A stretch of 64,000 bases of DNA, taken from assembly GCA_013203595.1 (NCBI GenBank), contig JABMNT010000219.1, positions 1-64,000 on the forward strand. The letters are read 5' to 3'. Shown piece after piece: positions 54,781-63,227 of the stretch. The notes beneath the pieces are model-generated. The model searched no databases. It was not told where the DNA came from and was given only the letters and a program-made list of their open reading frames with translations. The translations under genes were made by a program, and so were the position numbers. Numbering within the stretch: position 1 is the stretch's first letter; each line of letters starts with the position of its first letter. The stretch is from Rhodospirillales bacterium. Lineage in GTDB: Bacteria; Pseudomonadota; Alphaproteobacteria; Rhodospirillales; Casp-alpha2.

Positions 54781-55476
54781 TCAGGCACCCCAGAGCCAGG
54801 GTGAAACTTTACCGAAATGGTCGCGCACGTTTTTGACGCCCTTGACCTCGCTGGCCGCCAACAGCAGGGCGTCACGTTCGGCCTCGGATTCAACCCAGCC
54901 CCAGAGTTCAACAACGCCATCGACAACGATGACATTCATGGTTCCGTGGCTGGCAAAATCCAAATGGCTCAAAACGTCATAAACCTGCTTGCGAAGCTCC
55001 AGGTCTCCCGGTCCGGCGTCCGGCTTGGCCTTGGTTTTTTGACCGGCAACAAGCTGCAGTAAATTGGAGCGGCTGACAATGCCGACCACTCTGCCGTTGC
55101 TGGTTACCGGAACCCGCTTGATATGATGGCTTTCAAGCAACCGGGCGACTTCAGAAATTTCTGTATCTTCTTCAACGGTAACCACGTTCCGGGTCATTAT
55201 TTCCCGCGCGGTCCGCCCGTGTGATTTGATGAATTCGCTGGCATCCTGCGACTGGCTGGATATCATTTTCTGCCACCAGCTCCGCTTGTCGTCAGCCTGG
55301 TTATTAATGCGCCGCATCAGATCGCCTTCGCTGACGATCCCGCACAGTTTGCCGTCGCCGTCGATTACCGGGAGCGCACTTATTTTCCTGTCCATCAGAA
55401 CTTTTGCAATCTCACTGACAGTGGCCTGGGTTCCAACGGTTATAACAGCTGGGGTCATGATGTCTTTTACGCGCAT
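54781..55476 (-). CDS. CBS-domain pair plus BON domain protein
   Basis: A 231-residue protein. Two CBS domains (about 1-60 and 75-140) have VKDIMTPAVITVGTQATVSEIAK and REIMTRNVVTVEEDTEISEVA. A C-terminal BON domain (about 155-225) has RKQVYDVLSHLDFASHGTMNVIVVDGVVELWGWV. CBS pairs sense adenosine nucleotides and BON domains bind membranes or lipids. The ATG at 55474-55476 has GGAGAAT upstream. A role in stress adaptation is inference. Confidence 0.88.
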   Translation of the reverse strand: MRVKDIMTPAVITVGTQATVSEIAKVLMDRKISALPVIDGDGKLCGIVSEGDLMRRINNQADDKRSWWQKMISSQSQDASEFIKSHGRTAREIMTRNVVTVEEDTEISEVARLLESHHIKRVPVTSNGRVVGIVSRSNLLQLVAGQKTKAKPDAGPGDLELRKQVYDVLSHLDFASHGTMNVIVVDGVVELWGWVESEAERDALLLAASEVKGVKNVRDHFGKVSPWLWGA

Positions 55477-55642
55477 GATATTCTCCATTCGATTCATATA
55501 TATCTGTACATAGTGTGCAAAACTAGGGCGTCAACCGGTCGTCGTCGTTGACTTGAATCAATTTAAATGGGGGACTTGTTTTGACCGGGATGGGATTCTG
55601 TGGCTGTCGGATGAAACCGGCATTTGAAAAAATGGTGTGGAT

Positions 55643-57259
55643 TTACAGGCGATTTTCCAGCGCGGTGACGAGCCGCTGAACAACCGAGTCCCAGTCGCCA
55701 ATGGCCGTTTGGCGGAATAGCCGCATGGTGGGGTACCAGGGACTGTCATCGCGGTCCAGTTGCCAGCGCCAGTCCGGCATATAGGGCAAAAGCGTCCAGA
55801 CCTCAGAGCCCATTGCACCGGCTAGGTGGGCCGAAGAGGTGTCGACCGATATCATCAGGTCCAGGTTCCTGATAGCGGCCGCCGTATCCGACCAGTCCCT
55901 GATCCAGGGTGCCAGATCGACAATGGCGTCACCAAACAGGGCCTTCGCCTGGTTTCCGCTGCCGATTTGCAAACTGTGCAGGGTGATGCCGTCGATCCGG
56001 CTCAGCGGTGCCAGTATGCGGGGGTCCATGGAGCGGTTGCGATCATTCTCATGGCCGGCATTGCCGGCCCAGACCAGACCGACCCTGAGGCCGCGATCGG
56101 CGCGTATCCGGTCTGCCCAGACGGCCGCCTGCTTTTCGCCGACACCCAGGTAGGGGCCGGACCAGGGAATGGTGTCCTGATCGGTTGCAAATATTCGGGG
56201 CAAATCCAGCAGCGATGCGTGCACATCAAAGGTTTCAGGTCCCGGCTCGGTTTCCAGAACCATGCTATCAACACCGGCCAGGGATGTTAACAAGGCATCG
56301 AGATCGGCGGGAACACGGAGTATGATTTTACCACCCCGCTGCGCCACCAGGGGTACGTAGCGACAAAACTGGATGGTATCGCCAAGCCCCTGTTCCGGAT
56401 AAAGATACAGGGTCTTGCCGGAAACATCACCGCCGTCCCAGGGTGGCTGACTGAATTGCCGGGCGGCAGGCGGGCCGCCGGGGATCTGGTGGCGCCAGCG
56501 ATAGCCCTCCCAACCCGCCGCAAAATCGCCGGTCAGCAAAAGCGCCAGCGCAAGATTATAGGGCGCTTCCGCCAACTCTGGATCTAAATCCCGGGCGCGT
56601 CTGAAGGCGGCGATGGCCTTGTCCAGCTGGCCCAGGTCGCGCAGGACATTTCCCAGATTGTTGTAACCCAGGGCAAAACCGGGGGCGCTGATGATGGCTT
56701 TGTTGTAGAAGGCGGCGGCTTCCATGGGCCTGCCCTGGCGCCGCAGGACATTGCCCATGTTGTTGAGGGCGTGGGTGAAATCCGGTTTCAGCGCGATGGT
56801 TCTGGTGAGATATGCGATGGCTTTTGCATCGTCCCCAAGCATCATATAGGTCAGGCCCAGATTACCGCAGGCTTCGGGAAAGTCCGCGAGTTGGTCGATG
56901 GCTTTCAGATAACTGGCTTCGGCCCGGAGGTATTGCCTGGTTTCAAGAAAGCCGTTTCCCCGGTTGTAATGGGCCAGGGGAAAAACCGGCTGCAGCGTGA
57001 CAGCTTGAGAAAAACAGGCTTCCGCGGTCTGGTAATCCTTGCCGTTCAGCGCCATCAGACCTTTCAGATGCAGCGCGTCCGGTTGATCTGGATCTATGGC
57101 AAAGATTTTTTCAATGGCCGCTTCGGCAGCCGCCGCATGGCCCTGCCCATAACTGCGCAGGGCCGCTTGTGCCGCTGTCTTCAGGGCCGTCTGTTGCTGA
57201 GCCGTGGCCAGCTTATGGGAGCGGGTGATCTGATGTTTGATGATTGATTTGGATGCCAT
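55643..57259 (-). CDS. TPR-repeat protein with glycosyltransferase-like C-terminal domain
   Basis: A 538-residue protein. Residues about 25-260 are tetratricopeptide repeats, each about 34 residues (AHYNRGNGFLETRQYLRAEASY, AEAPYNLALALLLTGDFAAGWE). The C-terminal half (about 280-538) resembles heptosyltransferase/GT9-type domains: LYPEQGLGDTIQFCRYVP, RVGLVWAGNAGHENDRNRSM and LDLMISVDTSSAHLAGAMG. Such architectures occur in sugar-transfer or flagellar glycosylation loci; no partner genes lie here. Confidence 0.8.
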   Translation of the reverse strand: MASKSIIKHQITRSHKLATAQQQTALKTAAQAALRSYGQGHAAAAEAAIEKIFAIDPDQPDALHLKGLMALNGKDYQTAEACFSQAVTLQPVFPLAHYNRGNGFLETRQYLRAEASYLKAIDQLADFPEACGNLGLTYMMLGDDAKAIAYLTRTIALKPDFTHALNNMGNVLRRQGRPMEAAAFYNKAIISAPGFALGYNNLGNVLRDLGQLDKAIAAFRRARDLDPELAEAPYNLALALLLTGDFAAGWEGYRWRHQIPGGPPAARQFSQPPWDGGDVSGKTLYLYPEQGLGDTIQFCRYVPLVAQRGGKIILRVPADLDALLTSLAGVDSMVLETEPGPETFDVHASLLDLPRIFATDQDTIPWSGPYLGVGEKQAAVWADRIRADRGLRVGLVWAGNAGHENDRNRSMDPRILAPLSRIDGITLHSLQIGSGNQAKALFGDAIVDLAPWIRDWSDTAAAIRNLDLMISVDTSSAHLAGAMGSEVWTLLPYMPDWRWQLDRDDSPWYPTMRLFRQTAIGDWDSVVQRLVTALENRL

Positions 57260-57368
57260 GGCGAGAAATCTAAAAGCAATAGGTTAAAACATCGTATGCA
57301 CCGGATCCGTTGCACCACCAAAGACAACAGCTTGCCGGTGCGGCACCGGAAAATAGTGCTGCCGCTGT

Positions 57369-58382
57369 TCAGGGCGGCGTTGCATGACGGCCATCCTTTG
57401 CGGCGGCATTGCTGTCCGCATAGCGAAACTGCAGGCGGTACTGTTGCGGGCTGGCCCCGACATGCTGGCGAAACTGATGGCGTAGGGCGTTGGCGGAACT
57501 GAAACCGGCGGTCGTTGCCACCTGTTCAATGGACTGGCCGGTTTGTTCCAGCAGCGCGCGGGCGAAGCGCAGCCGCTCCATCTGTACCCAGACACCCGGG
57601 CTGTAACCGGTCGCTGAATGAAAGCGGCGCGACAGGGTGCGCACACTCATGCCGGCGCGGTCCGCCAGGCGCTCAATGTCGATATGTTCATCGAGATGAG
57701 CCCGGGCCCATTCCAGAACAAAGGACAGGCTGTTTGTTTGTGCGGGAACAGGCCGGTCAATGAACTGCGCCTGGCCGCCTTCACGGTGGGCGGCGATGAC
57801 CAGCCGTTTTGCGACACGGTTGGCAATCCCCGGCCCCCAGTCGCGGCGGACCAGATGCAAACACAGATCGAGACCGGCAGCACTGCCGGCCGAGGTCAGG
57901 ATCTGTCCTTCATCCACATACAGAACATCGGGCTGCACATCAATTTCGGGATAGGCCGTCTGCAAGGCGTCGCAATAGCGCCAATGGGTGGTCGCCCGGC
58001 GCCCCGCCAAAAGCCCGGCGGCGGCGAGCACAAAAACCCCGGAACAAATGCTCAGCAGCCGCGCCCCCCGACCATGGGCGCGGACCAGGGCATCCAGGAA
58101 ATCGGCGGGTGGCTTTTCCGCTTGGCTGCGCCAGCCGGGTATCAGGATCGTGCCGGCGTCTTCCAGCGCGGCCAGATTGCGCGGTGCAGAAATTTCCAGA
58201 CCGCCTGTGGTGCGGAGAGGACGGTCATCAATCGCGCAGACCGAATAGCTGTACCAGGCCTCAAACTCAGGCCGCTCAAGACCGAAAACTTCGGCACAAA
58301 TGCCATATTCAAAGGTACACAGGCCATCGTAGATAATGACACAGACCTTAGAATTCAGCGGCTGTATTTGAGTGTATGGCAT
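57369..58382 (-). CDS. GlxA family transcriptional regulator (DJ-1/PfpI-AraC)
   Basis: A 337-residue protein. An N-terminal DJ-1/PfpI-like domain (about 10-175) contains LLSICSGVFVLAAAG, the class I amidotransferase-like nucleophile elbow. A C-terminal AraC HTH (about 200-320) contains IERLADRAGMSVRTLSRRFHSATGYSPGVWVQMERLRFARALL. It opens MPYTQIQPLNSKVCVII; an ATG ten codons upstream is possible. It is divergent from the rhodanese gene, its most likely target. Confidence 0.9.
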   Translation of the reverse strand: MPYTQIQPLNSKVCVIIYDGLCTFEYGICAEVFGLERPEFEAWYSYSVCAIDDRPLRTTGGLEISAPRNLAALEDAGTILIPGWRSQAEKPPADFLDALVRAHGRGARLLSICSGVFVLAAAGLLAGRRATTHWRYCDALQTAYPEIDVQPDVLYVDEGQILTSAGSAAGLDLCLHLVRRDWGPGIANRVAKRLVIAAHREGGQAQFIDRPVPAQTNSLSFVLEWARAHLDEHIDIERLADRAGMSVRTLSRRFHSATGYSPGVWVQMERLRFARALLEQTGQSIEQVATTAGFSSANALRHQFRQHVGASPQQYRLQFRYADSNAAAKDGRHATPP

Positions 58383-58476
58383 AATATCGATGAATATTGG
58401 CATTTTGGCCACTGGTCAATAGCCTGGTTTCATGGGATCTTTCCGCCCCATAGCAACGACAAGGAGACCGCCGGTC

Positions 58477-58878
58477 ATGTCAACCACGGTAAGCCATATT
58501 GCCGCCGCCAGTGCGGAACAGGCCCTGGCCCATTTTGAAGCCATGCTCAGTTTTGAAACCGATTGCTGGGATGTGCATTATGCCATCACCGAGCAAAAGC
58601 CGGATTTCGTCCTGGTTGATGTGCGTTCACCGGAGCTCTACGCCCGGGGCCATCTGCCGACGGCGATCAATATCATGCACGGTAAAATGACCAACCACCG
58701 CATGAAGGCCTTTGATGCCGGCACCCTGTTCGTCGTCTATTGTGCAGGGCCCCATTGCAATGGGGCGAACAAGGCGGCGGTTCGCCTGGCTCTGATGGGG
58801 CGGCCGGTGAAAATGATGATCGGCGGTGTTGAGGGATGGAAAGACGAAGGGTTTGATTTGCTGTCGGCGGTCGACTAG
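58477..58878 (+). CDS. rhodanese-like sulfurtransferase
   Basis: A 133-residue single rhodanese domain. The active-site loop is CAGPHCNGANKAA, with the catalytic Cys89, and FVLVDVRSPELYARGHLPTAINIMHGKM is the N-terminal block. It transfers sulfur or has a related thiol function. AAGGAG at 58459-58464 supports the ATG at 58477. It is divergent from the GlxA-type regulator, with 94 bases between starts. Confidence 0.88.
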   Translation: MSTTVSHIAAASAEQALAHFEAMLSFETDCWDVHYAITEQKPDFVLVDVRSPELYARGHLPTAINIMHGKMTNHRMKAFDAGTLFVVYCAGPHCNGANKAAVRLALMGRPVKMMIGGVEGWKDEGFDLLSAVD

Positions 58879-58927
58879 TCTGAGATTGCAGACGCCCTGA
58901 TCAGCCAAGCCATGGCGGAATTCGCTT

Positions 58928-60139
58928 ATGACCAACCCCGAAACCGCCAGCTCTTTCGATATCAATGCGATTGGACCGGCATTTATCAGAGACCCTTTCC
59001 CCACCTTCCGGGCCCTGCGCGCAGAGGACCCGATCCATCGCAATCGTGACGGATCCCTGTTCCTGACCCGCTACAGCGATGTCATGACCTGCTACCAGCA
59101 TCCGGCCATGAGCTCGGATAAAAAAGTTGCTTTTAAAAAACAGTTTGGTGATGGCGCCCTGTATACCCACCATACAACGTCTCTGGTTTTTAATGACCCG
59201 CCCTATCACACGACTGTTCGAAAACTGTTGTCGAGTGCCTTCACGCCGCGCAAGCTGAAGCAAATGGAGCCGCTGATCAGCGGTGTTATTGACCGGCTGC
59301 TGAACCGGCTGGCAGAGGAAAAAGAGTTTGACCTGATCCCCTCCTATGCCTCTGCCCTGCCGACCGAAATCATTTCGTTCATGCTCGGCATTCCCGAGCC
59401 ATACAGGCATCTGCTGCGTCCCTATTCCCTGAAAATTCTGGGTGCCCTGGATCCGGTGGTCGCAGCGGACCGGCTGGATGCGGGTCATCAGGCGGTCGAG
59501 GAATTCGGCGCCCTGCTCGGGGAACTGATTGCCAAGCGGCGGACTGATGCCGGCGGCGCCAGCGATGGTGAAGTGCTCGCCGGACTGATTTTCGGCGAAA
59601 CGGATGGACGTCGGCTGACCGATGTCGAGCTGGTGCAGAACTGTATCTTTCTGCTCAATGCCGGCCATGAGACAACAACCAGCATGGTCGGCAACGGGAT
59701 CGGCATGTTAATTCAACACCCCGACCAATTGCGCCGGCTGCAGCAAGCGCCGGAGATGATTGATACGGCCGTCGAGGAAATCCTGCGGTTTGCCAGCCCC
59801 CTGCAAATCGGCAACCGGTTGACCACCGCGGCGGTTGAGCTGAGCGGTCAACGGGTCCCCGAAGGCACCTACATTCACACCTCGATCGCTGCTGCCAACC
59901 GGGACCCGCAGGAATTTGACAACCCGGAACAGGTCGATATCGGACGCCGGCCGAACCGGCACGTGGCCTTTGCCCGGGGACACCATTTCTGCCTGGGCGC
60001 GACGCTGGCCCGCATGGAAGGTAAAATTGCCATCGGGCGTCTGGTTGAACGGTTTCCGAAGCTTAGGGAAAACGGGGCTGCCGAGTTGCTGCCGATTGCC
60101 CGCTTTCGCGGATACAGCCGGTTGCCGGTTGTGGTTTAA
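58928..60139 (+). CDS. cytochrome P450
   Basis: A 403-residue bacterial P450. The haem loop FARGHHFCLG contains the axial Cys355, the K-helix has EEILRF, and the I-helix has LNAGHETTTSM (acid-alcohol threonine pair). It is probably a soluble monooxygenase; the substrate is unknown. No ferredoxin or ferredoxin reductase is adjacent. It follows the rhodanese gene by 49 bases and overlaps the convergent fumarylacetoacetase by 4 bases at the 3' end. Confidence 0.93.
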   Translation: MTNPETASSFDINAIGPAFIRDPFPTFRALRAEDPIHRNRDGSLFLTRYSDVMTCYQHPAMSSDKKVAFKKQFGDGALYTHHTTSLVFNDPPYHTTVRKLLSSAFTPRKLKQMEPLISGVIDRLLNRLAEEKEFDLIPSYASALPTEIISFMLGIPEPYRHLLRPYSLKILGALDPVVAADRLDAGHQAVEEFGALLGELIAKRRTDAGGASDGEVLAGLIFGETDGRRLTDVELVQNCIFLLNAGHETTTSMVGNGIGMLIQHPDQLRRLQQAPEMIDTAVEEILRFASPLQIGNRLTTAAVELSGQRVPEGTYIHTSIAAANRDPQEFDNPEQVDIGRRPNRHVAFARGHHFCLGATLARMEGKIAIGRLVERFPKLRENGAAELLPIARFRGYSRLPVVV

Positions 60140-61428
60140 CCGGTTTCAGACGGGGCCGGCAGAATGGTCGCTGCCGCTTCGCCAAAACCAATGCGATAGC
60201 CTTCGCCCTGGGCATAGCCGGTCAGGCTCAGCCGGTCACCGTCCTCGAGAAACCTGCGTATGTCTCCGTTTTCAAGAGTGAGCGGCTTTTCCCCATTCCA
60301 GGTCAGTTCCAGCAGGCTGCCCATGGAACCCGGCTGACTGCCGCTGATCGTGCCGGATCCGAGCAGGTCGCCGGTCTGCATGGCACAGCCGCCCGAGGTG
60401 TGATGGGCGAGCTGCTGGGCGGATGACCAGTAAATATCCTTGAAATTGGTCTCGGTTATGGTTTGTCCATTGAGCTGCGCCTGCAACTGGATGGCATAAT
60501 TGTGGGGCGCTGATTGGCGCAGGTAGGAAAGCGGTTGCGGGTCCTGCTGCGGTCCGTCAACGCGGAACGGCTCCAGCGCCTCGCGGCTGATCACCCAGGG
60601 CGAAATGGTTGTCGCAAAGGCCTTGCCCAGAAATGGCCCCAGCGGCTGGTACTCCCATACCTGAATGTCGCGGGCACTCCAGTCGTTGAGCAGGACAAAC
60701 CCGAATATCATTTCCTGGGCCTGGGCAACCGAGACCGGATCGCCCATAGGATTTGCGGTGCCGACGAGGGCGGCCATTTCCAGTTCCATATCGAGCTTCC
60801 GGCTGGCGGTAAAAACCGGCGTGGGTTTGTCCGCGGATATAATCTGTCCGCGGGGCCGTTTGATGGCGGTGCCGCTGACAACGACGGTACTGGCGCGGCC
60901 ATTGTAGGCAATTGGCATGTGCAGCCAGTTTGCCATGAGCGCGTTTTCCGCCCCCCGGAACAGGGTGCCGACGTTTGTCGCATGTTCCCGCGATGCGTAA
61001 AAATCCGTATAGCCGGTGACCCGGACGGGCATGTGCAACTGAGCGTCAGCCAGCGGCGTCAACAGCTGGGAAAAAAGCCGCCAGTCCGATGTGGCCTTGC
61101 TCAACTCACCGCTGATGGTGCTGCGCACCGCCGACCAGACGGCCGGGCCGAGAGCCATAAAGGCGTTCAGGCTGGACCGGTTGAACACCGCAGTGGGTGT
61201 GGGCGACAGCCCATTGGGCACCAGTCCGGTGGGCAGTAGCCCGGACCTTTCGAGCACTTCCAGATCAAGGACCTGATCACCAATGGCCACGCCGGCCCGC
61301 TTTCTCAGGTTGGCTGATGTGCTGAATATGGCCATGGGCAGATTCTGGATGGGAAACGGGCAGAGCGGATCGTTGGCTGCCTCAACCCAGCTTTTCAGCT
61401 GCGCACTGTGGCTGGCGTTAAGGGTCAC
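60136..61428 (-). CDS. fahA: fumarylacetoacetase
   Basis: A 430-residue protein. The N-terminal SH3-like region TLNASHSAQLKSWVEAAND precedes the catalytic FAH fold. DFYASREHATNVGTLFRG (with the catalytic His), MELEMAALVG and FGFVLLNDWSARDIQ carry the Ca/Mg-binding acids. It hydrolyses fumarylacetoacetate to fumarate and acetoacetate, the final step of tyrosine degradation. I choose the GTG at 61426-61428; a longer ATG start at 61461 lies inside the VOC gene. Confidence 0.93.
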   Translation of the reverse strand: MTLNASHSAQLKSWVEAANDPLCPFPIQNLPMAIFSTSANLRKRAGVAIGDQVLDLEVLERSGLLPTGLVPNGLSPTPTAVFNRSSLNAFMALGPAVWSAVRSTISGELSKATSDWRLFSQLLTPLADAQLHMPVRVTGYTDFYASREHATNVGTLFRGAENALMANWLHMPIAYNGRASTVVVSGTAIKRPRGQIISADKPTPVFTASRKLDMELEMAALVGTANPMGDPVSVAQAQEMIFGFVLLNDWSARDIQVWEYQPLGPFLGKAFATTISPWVISREALEPFRVDGPQQDPQPLSYLRQSAPHNYAIQLQAQLNGQTITETNFKDIYWSSAQQLAHHTSGGCAMQTGDLLGSGTISGSQPGSMGSLLELTWNGEKPLTLENGDIRRFLEDGDRLSLTGYAQGEGYRIGFGEAAATILPAPSETG

Positions 61429-61960
61429 CGGAATAGGTTCCGTCGTGCATCCATTCCGCATGTTTGGGCGCGCGCCGGGTTTCCGCCCATTCGTTCAGCA
61501 TGTCCCATTTCACGTCATCGAGCCGCCGGCTCACTTCCGGTAAATCGACGGGAACGGTGACCTCGAGGCGATGGCCGTTGGGATCAAAAAAATAAATCGA
61601 TTTAAACAGGGTATGGTCGGTCACGCCGATCACCTCAATGCCGTCGGCCTCAAGTTTGTCACGCACCTCAAGCACCTCGTCCAGGGTCGCCACCTGAAAG
61701 GCAATATGCTGGACCCAGTCCGGGGTATTGCGGTCGCGATCCATTTCCGGCTGGGTCGGCAGTTCAAAAAAAGCCAGGACATTGCCGTTGCCGGCATCAA
61801 GGAAGACATGCATGTAAGGGTCCGGTGCCTTGGTCGAGGGAACGTGGTCTTCGGCAAAGGCCAGCTGGTACTCCATATTCAGATACTTACCGTACCATTC
61901 CACGGTCTGTTTGGCGTCTTTGCAGCGGTAGGCGACGTGATGGATTTTTTCTATTTTCAT
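61418..61960 (-). CDS. VOC (vicinal oxygen chelate) family protein, glyoxalase-like
   Basis: A 180-residue protein with two beta-alpha-beta modules. Potential metal ligands are His8 (IHHVAYR), Glu66 (FFELP), His85 (WVQHIAFQV) and Glu133 (GHRLEV), the glyoxalase I set, but it is followed by a 45-residue C-terminal extension. It sits between hppD and fahA and overlaps fahA by 11 bases, so it likely belongs to tyrosine catabolism. Its substrate is not evident from sequence. Confidence 0.8.
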   Translation of the reverse strand: MKIEKIHHVAYRCKDAKQTVEWYGKYLNMEYQLAFAEDHVPSTKAPDPYMHVFLDAGNGNVLAFFELPTQPEMDRDRNTPDWVQHIAFQVATLDEVLEVRDKLEADGIEVIGVTDHTLFKSIYFFDPNGHRLEVTVPVDLPEVSRRLDDVKWDMLNEWAETRRAPKHAEWMHDGTYSGDP

Positions 61961-61969
61961 GCGCGTTTC

Positions 61970-63085
61970 CTAGTCCTTGGCGACGACAAAGCCGCGTTGA
62001 ATCTGGTCGCGTTCAATGGATTCGAACAGGGCCTTGAAATTACCTTCACCAAACCCGTCATCCTTTTTGCGCTGAATAAACTCGAAGAACACAGGGCCAA
62101 TCATTTCTTTGGAAAAGATCTGCAGCAGCAGACGGGGGTCGCCTTCCTGGGTCGAGCCATCCAGCAGAATACCGCGGGTCTGCAGCTCACCGACAGGCTC
62201 GCCATGGCCGGGAAGGCGGTCTTCAAGCATTGCGTAATAGGTATCGGGAGGTGGCTTCATGAAGTTGACGCCATTGGCTTTCAGCATGTCCCAGGTCTCC
62301 AGCAGATTGTCCGTGGCCAGGGCAATATGCTGGATGCCCTCGCCATTGTAGGCCATCAGAAATTCTTCAATCTGTCCGGACCCTTCGGAGGCTTCCTCAT
62401 TGAGGGGAATGCGGATGCGGCCGTCGGGAGCAGTCAGGGCGCGGGATTTGAGACCGGTATACTCGCCCTTGATATCGAAATAGCGAATTTCCCGAAAGTT
62501 GAACAGGCGCTCATAAAAGTTGCCCCAATAGGCCATGCGGCCGCGATAGACATTATGGGTCATGTGGTCGATGGTTTTCAGCCGACAGCCGACCGGATGG
62601 GGGTCAACGCCGTCCAGGAAAACAAAATCAATATCATAGATCGACTGCCCCTCCGCATAGCGATCGATCAGATAAAGCGGTGCCCCGCCAATGCCTTTGA
62701 TTGCGGGCAGGTGCAGCTCCATGGGTCCGGTTGGCATATCAATGGGTTGGCCACCCAGTTCTCCGGCCCGGCCGTAGGCATGATGCGAATCACGCACCCG
62801 AAAGGCCAGGCCGCAGGCGCAGGGTCCATGCTCCTGGGCAAAAAAGGCGGCATGGCTGGCCGGTTCGGAATTGATTATGAAATTAATTTCACCCTGTCGA
62901 TAGAGATGCACATTCTTGGACCGATGACGGGCGACACATTTGAATCCGAGCATCTCGAAAACCGGCTCCAGGATGCCGGGTTTCGGCGAGGCAAATTCGA
63001 CGAACTCGAAGCCGTCCAGGCCCATGGGGTTGTCAAATAAATCTGTTGCCGCCGTATAGTCAGGGACCGCTCGCGAGTCCGCCAT
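61970..63085 (-). CDS. hppD: 4-hydroxyphenylpyruvate dioxygenase
   Basis: A 371-residue non-haem iron enzyme. The second VOC domain supplies His174 (TIDHMTHNV), His253 (GIQHIALAT) and Glu335 (VFFEFIQR). It converts 4-hydroxyphenylpyruvate to homogentisate. The ATG at 63083-63085 with AGAGG upstream starts [11 protein letters not shown]. It leads the hppD-VOC-fahA set; homogentisate dioxygenase and maleylacetoacetate isomerase are not in this window. Confidence 0.95.
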   Translation of the reverse strand: MADSRAVPDYTAATDLFDNPMGLDGFEFVEFASPKPGILEPVFEMLGFKCVARHRSKNVHLYRQGEINFIINSEPASHAAFFAQEHGPCACGLAFRVRDSHHAYGRAGELGGQPIDMPTGPMELHLPAIKGIGGAPLYLIDRYAEGQSIYDIDFVFLDGVDPHPVGCRLKTIDHMTHNVYRGRMAYWGNFYERLFNFREIRYFDIKGEYTGLKSRALTAPDGRIRIPLNEEASEGSGQIEEFLMAYNGEGIQHIALATDNLLETWDMLKANGVNFMKPPPDTYYAMLEDRLPGHGEPVGELQTRGILLDGSTQEGDPRLLLQIFSKEMIGPVFFEFIQRKKDDGFGEGNFKALFESIERDQIQRGFVVAKD

Positions 63086-63227
63086 CGTGCAAACCTCTCT
63101 ATTGGCCGGACCGGCAGTGCAGGCGGACCGGCGGGGGGCACAGTGCCATGGCAAATCTTGCACCCCTTGGCCGCCGTCTTTCAACGCCTAATTTTCATGC
63201 ATGGGAGACGGGCCTTTGGGGCGGCGG

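Noticed and set aside
57618-58538. 306-codon plus-strand frame
   Set aside because: It is the shadow of the GlxA-type regulator on the other strand and has no domain of its own.
61571-63040. 489-codon plus-strand frame, longer than many real genes here
   Set aside because: It is antisense to hppD and the VOC gene, both with complete family motifs; the frame shows none.
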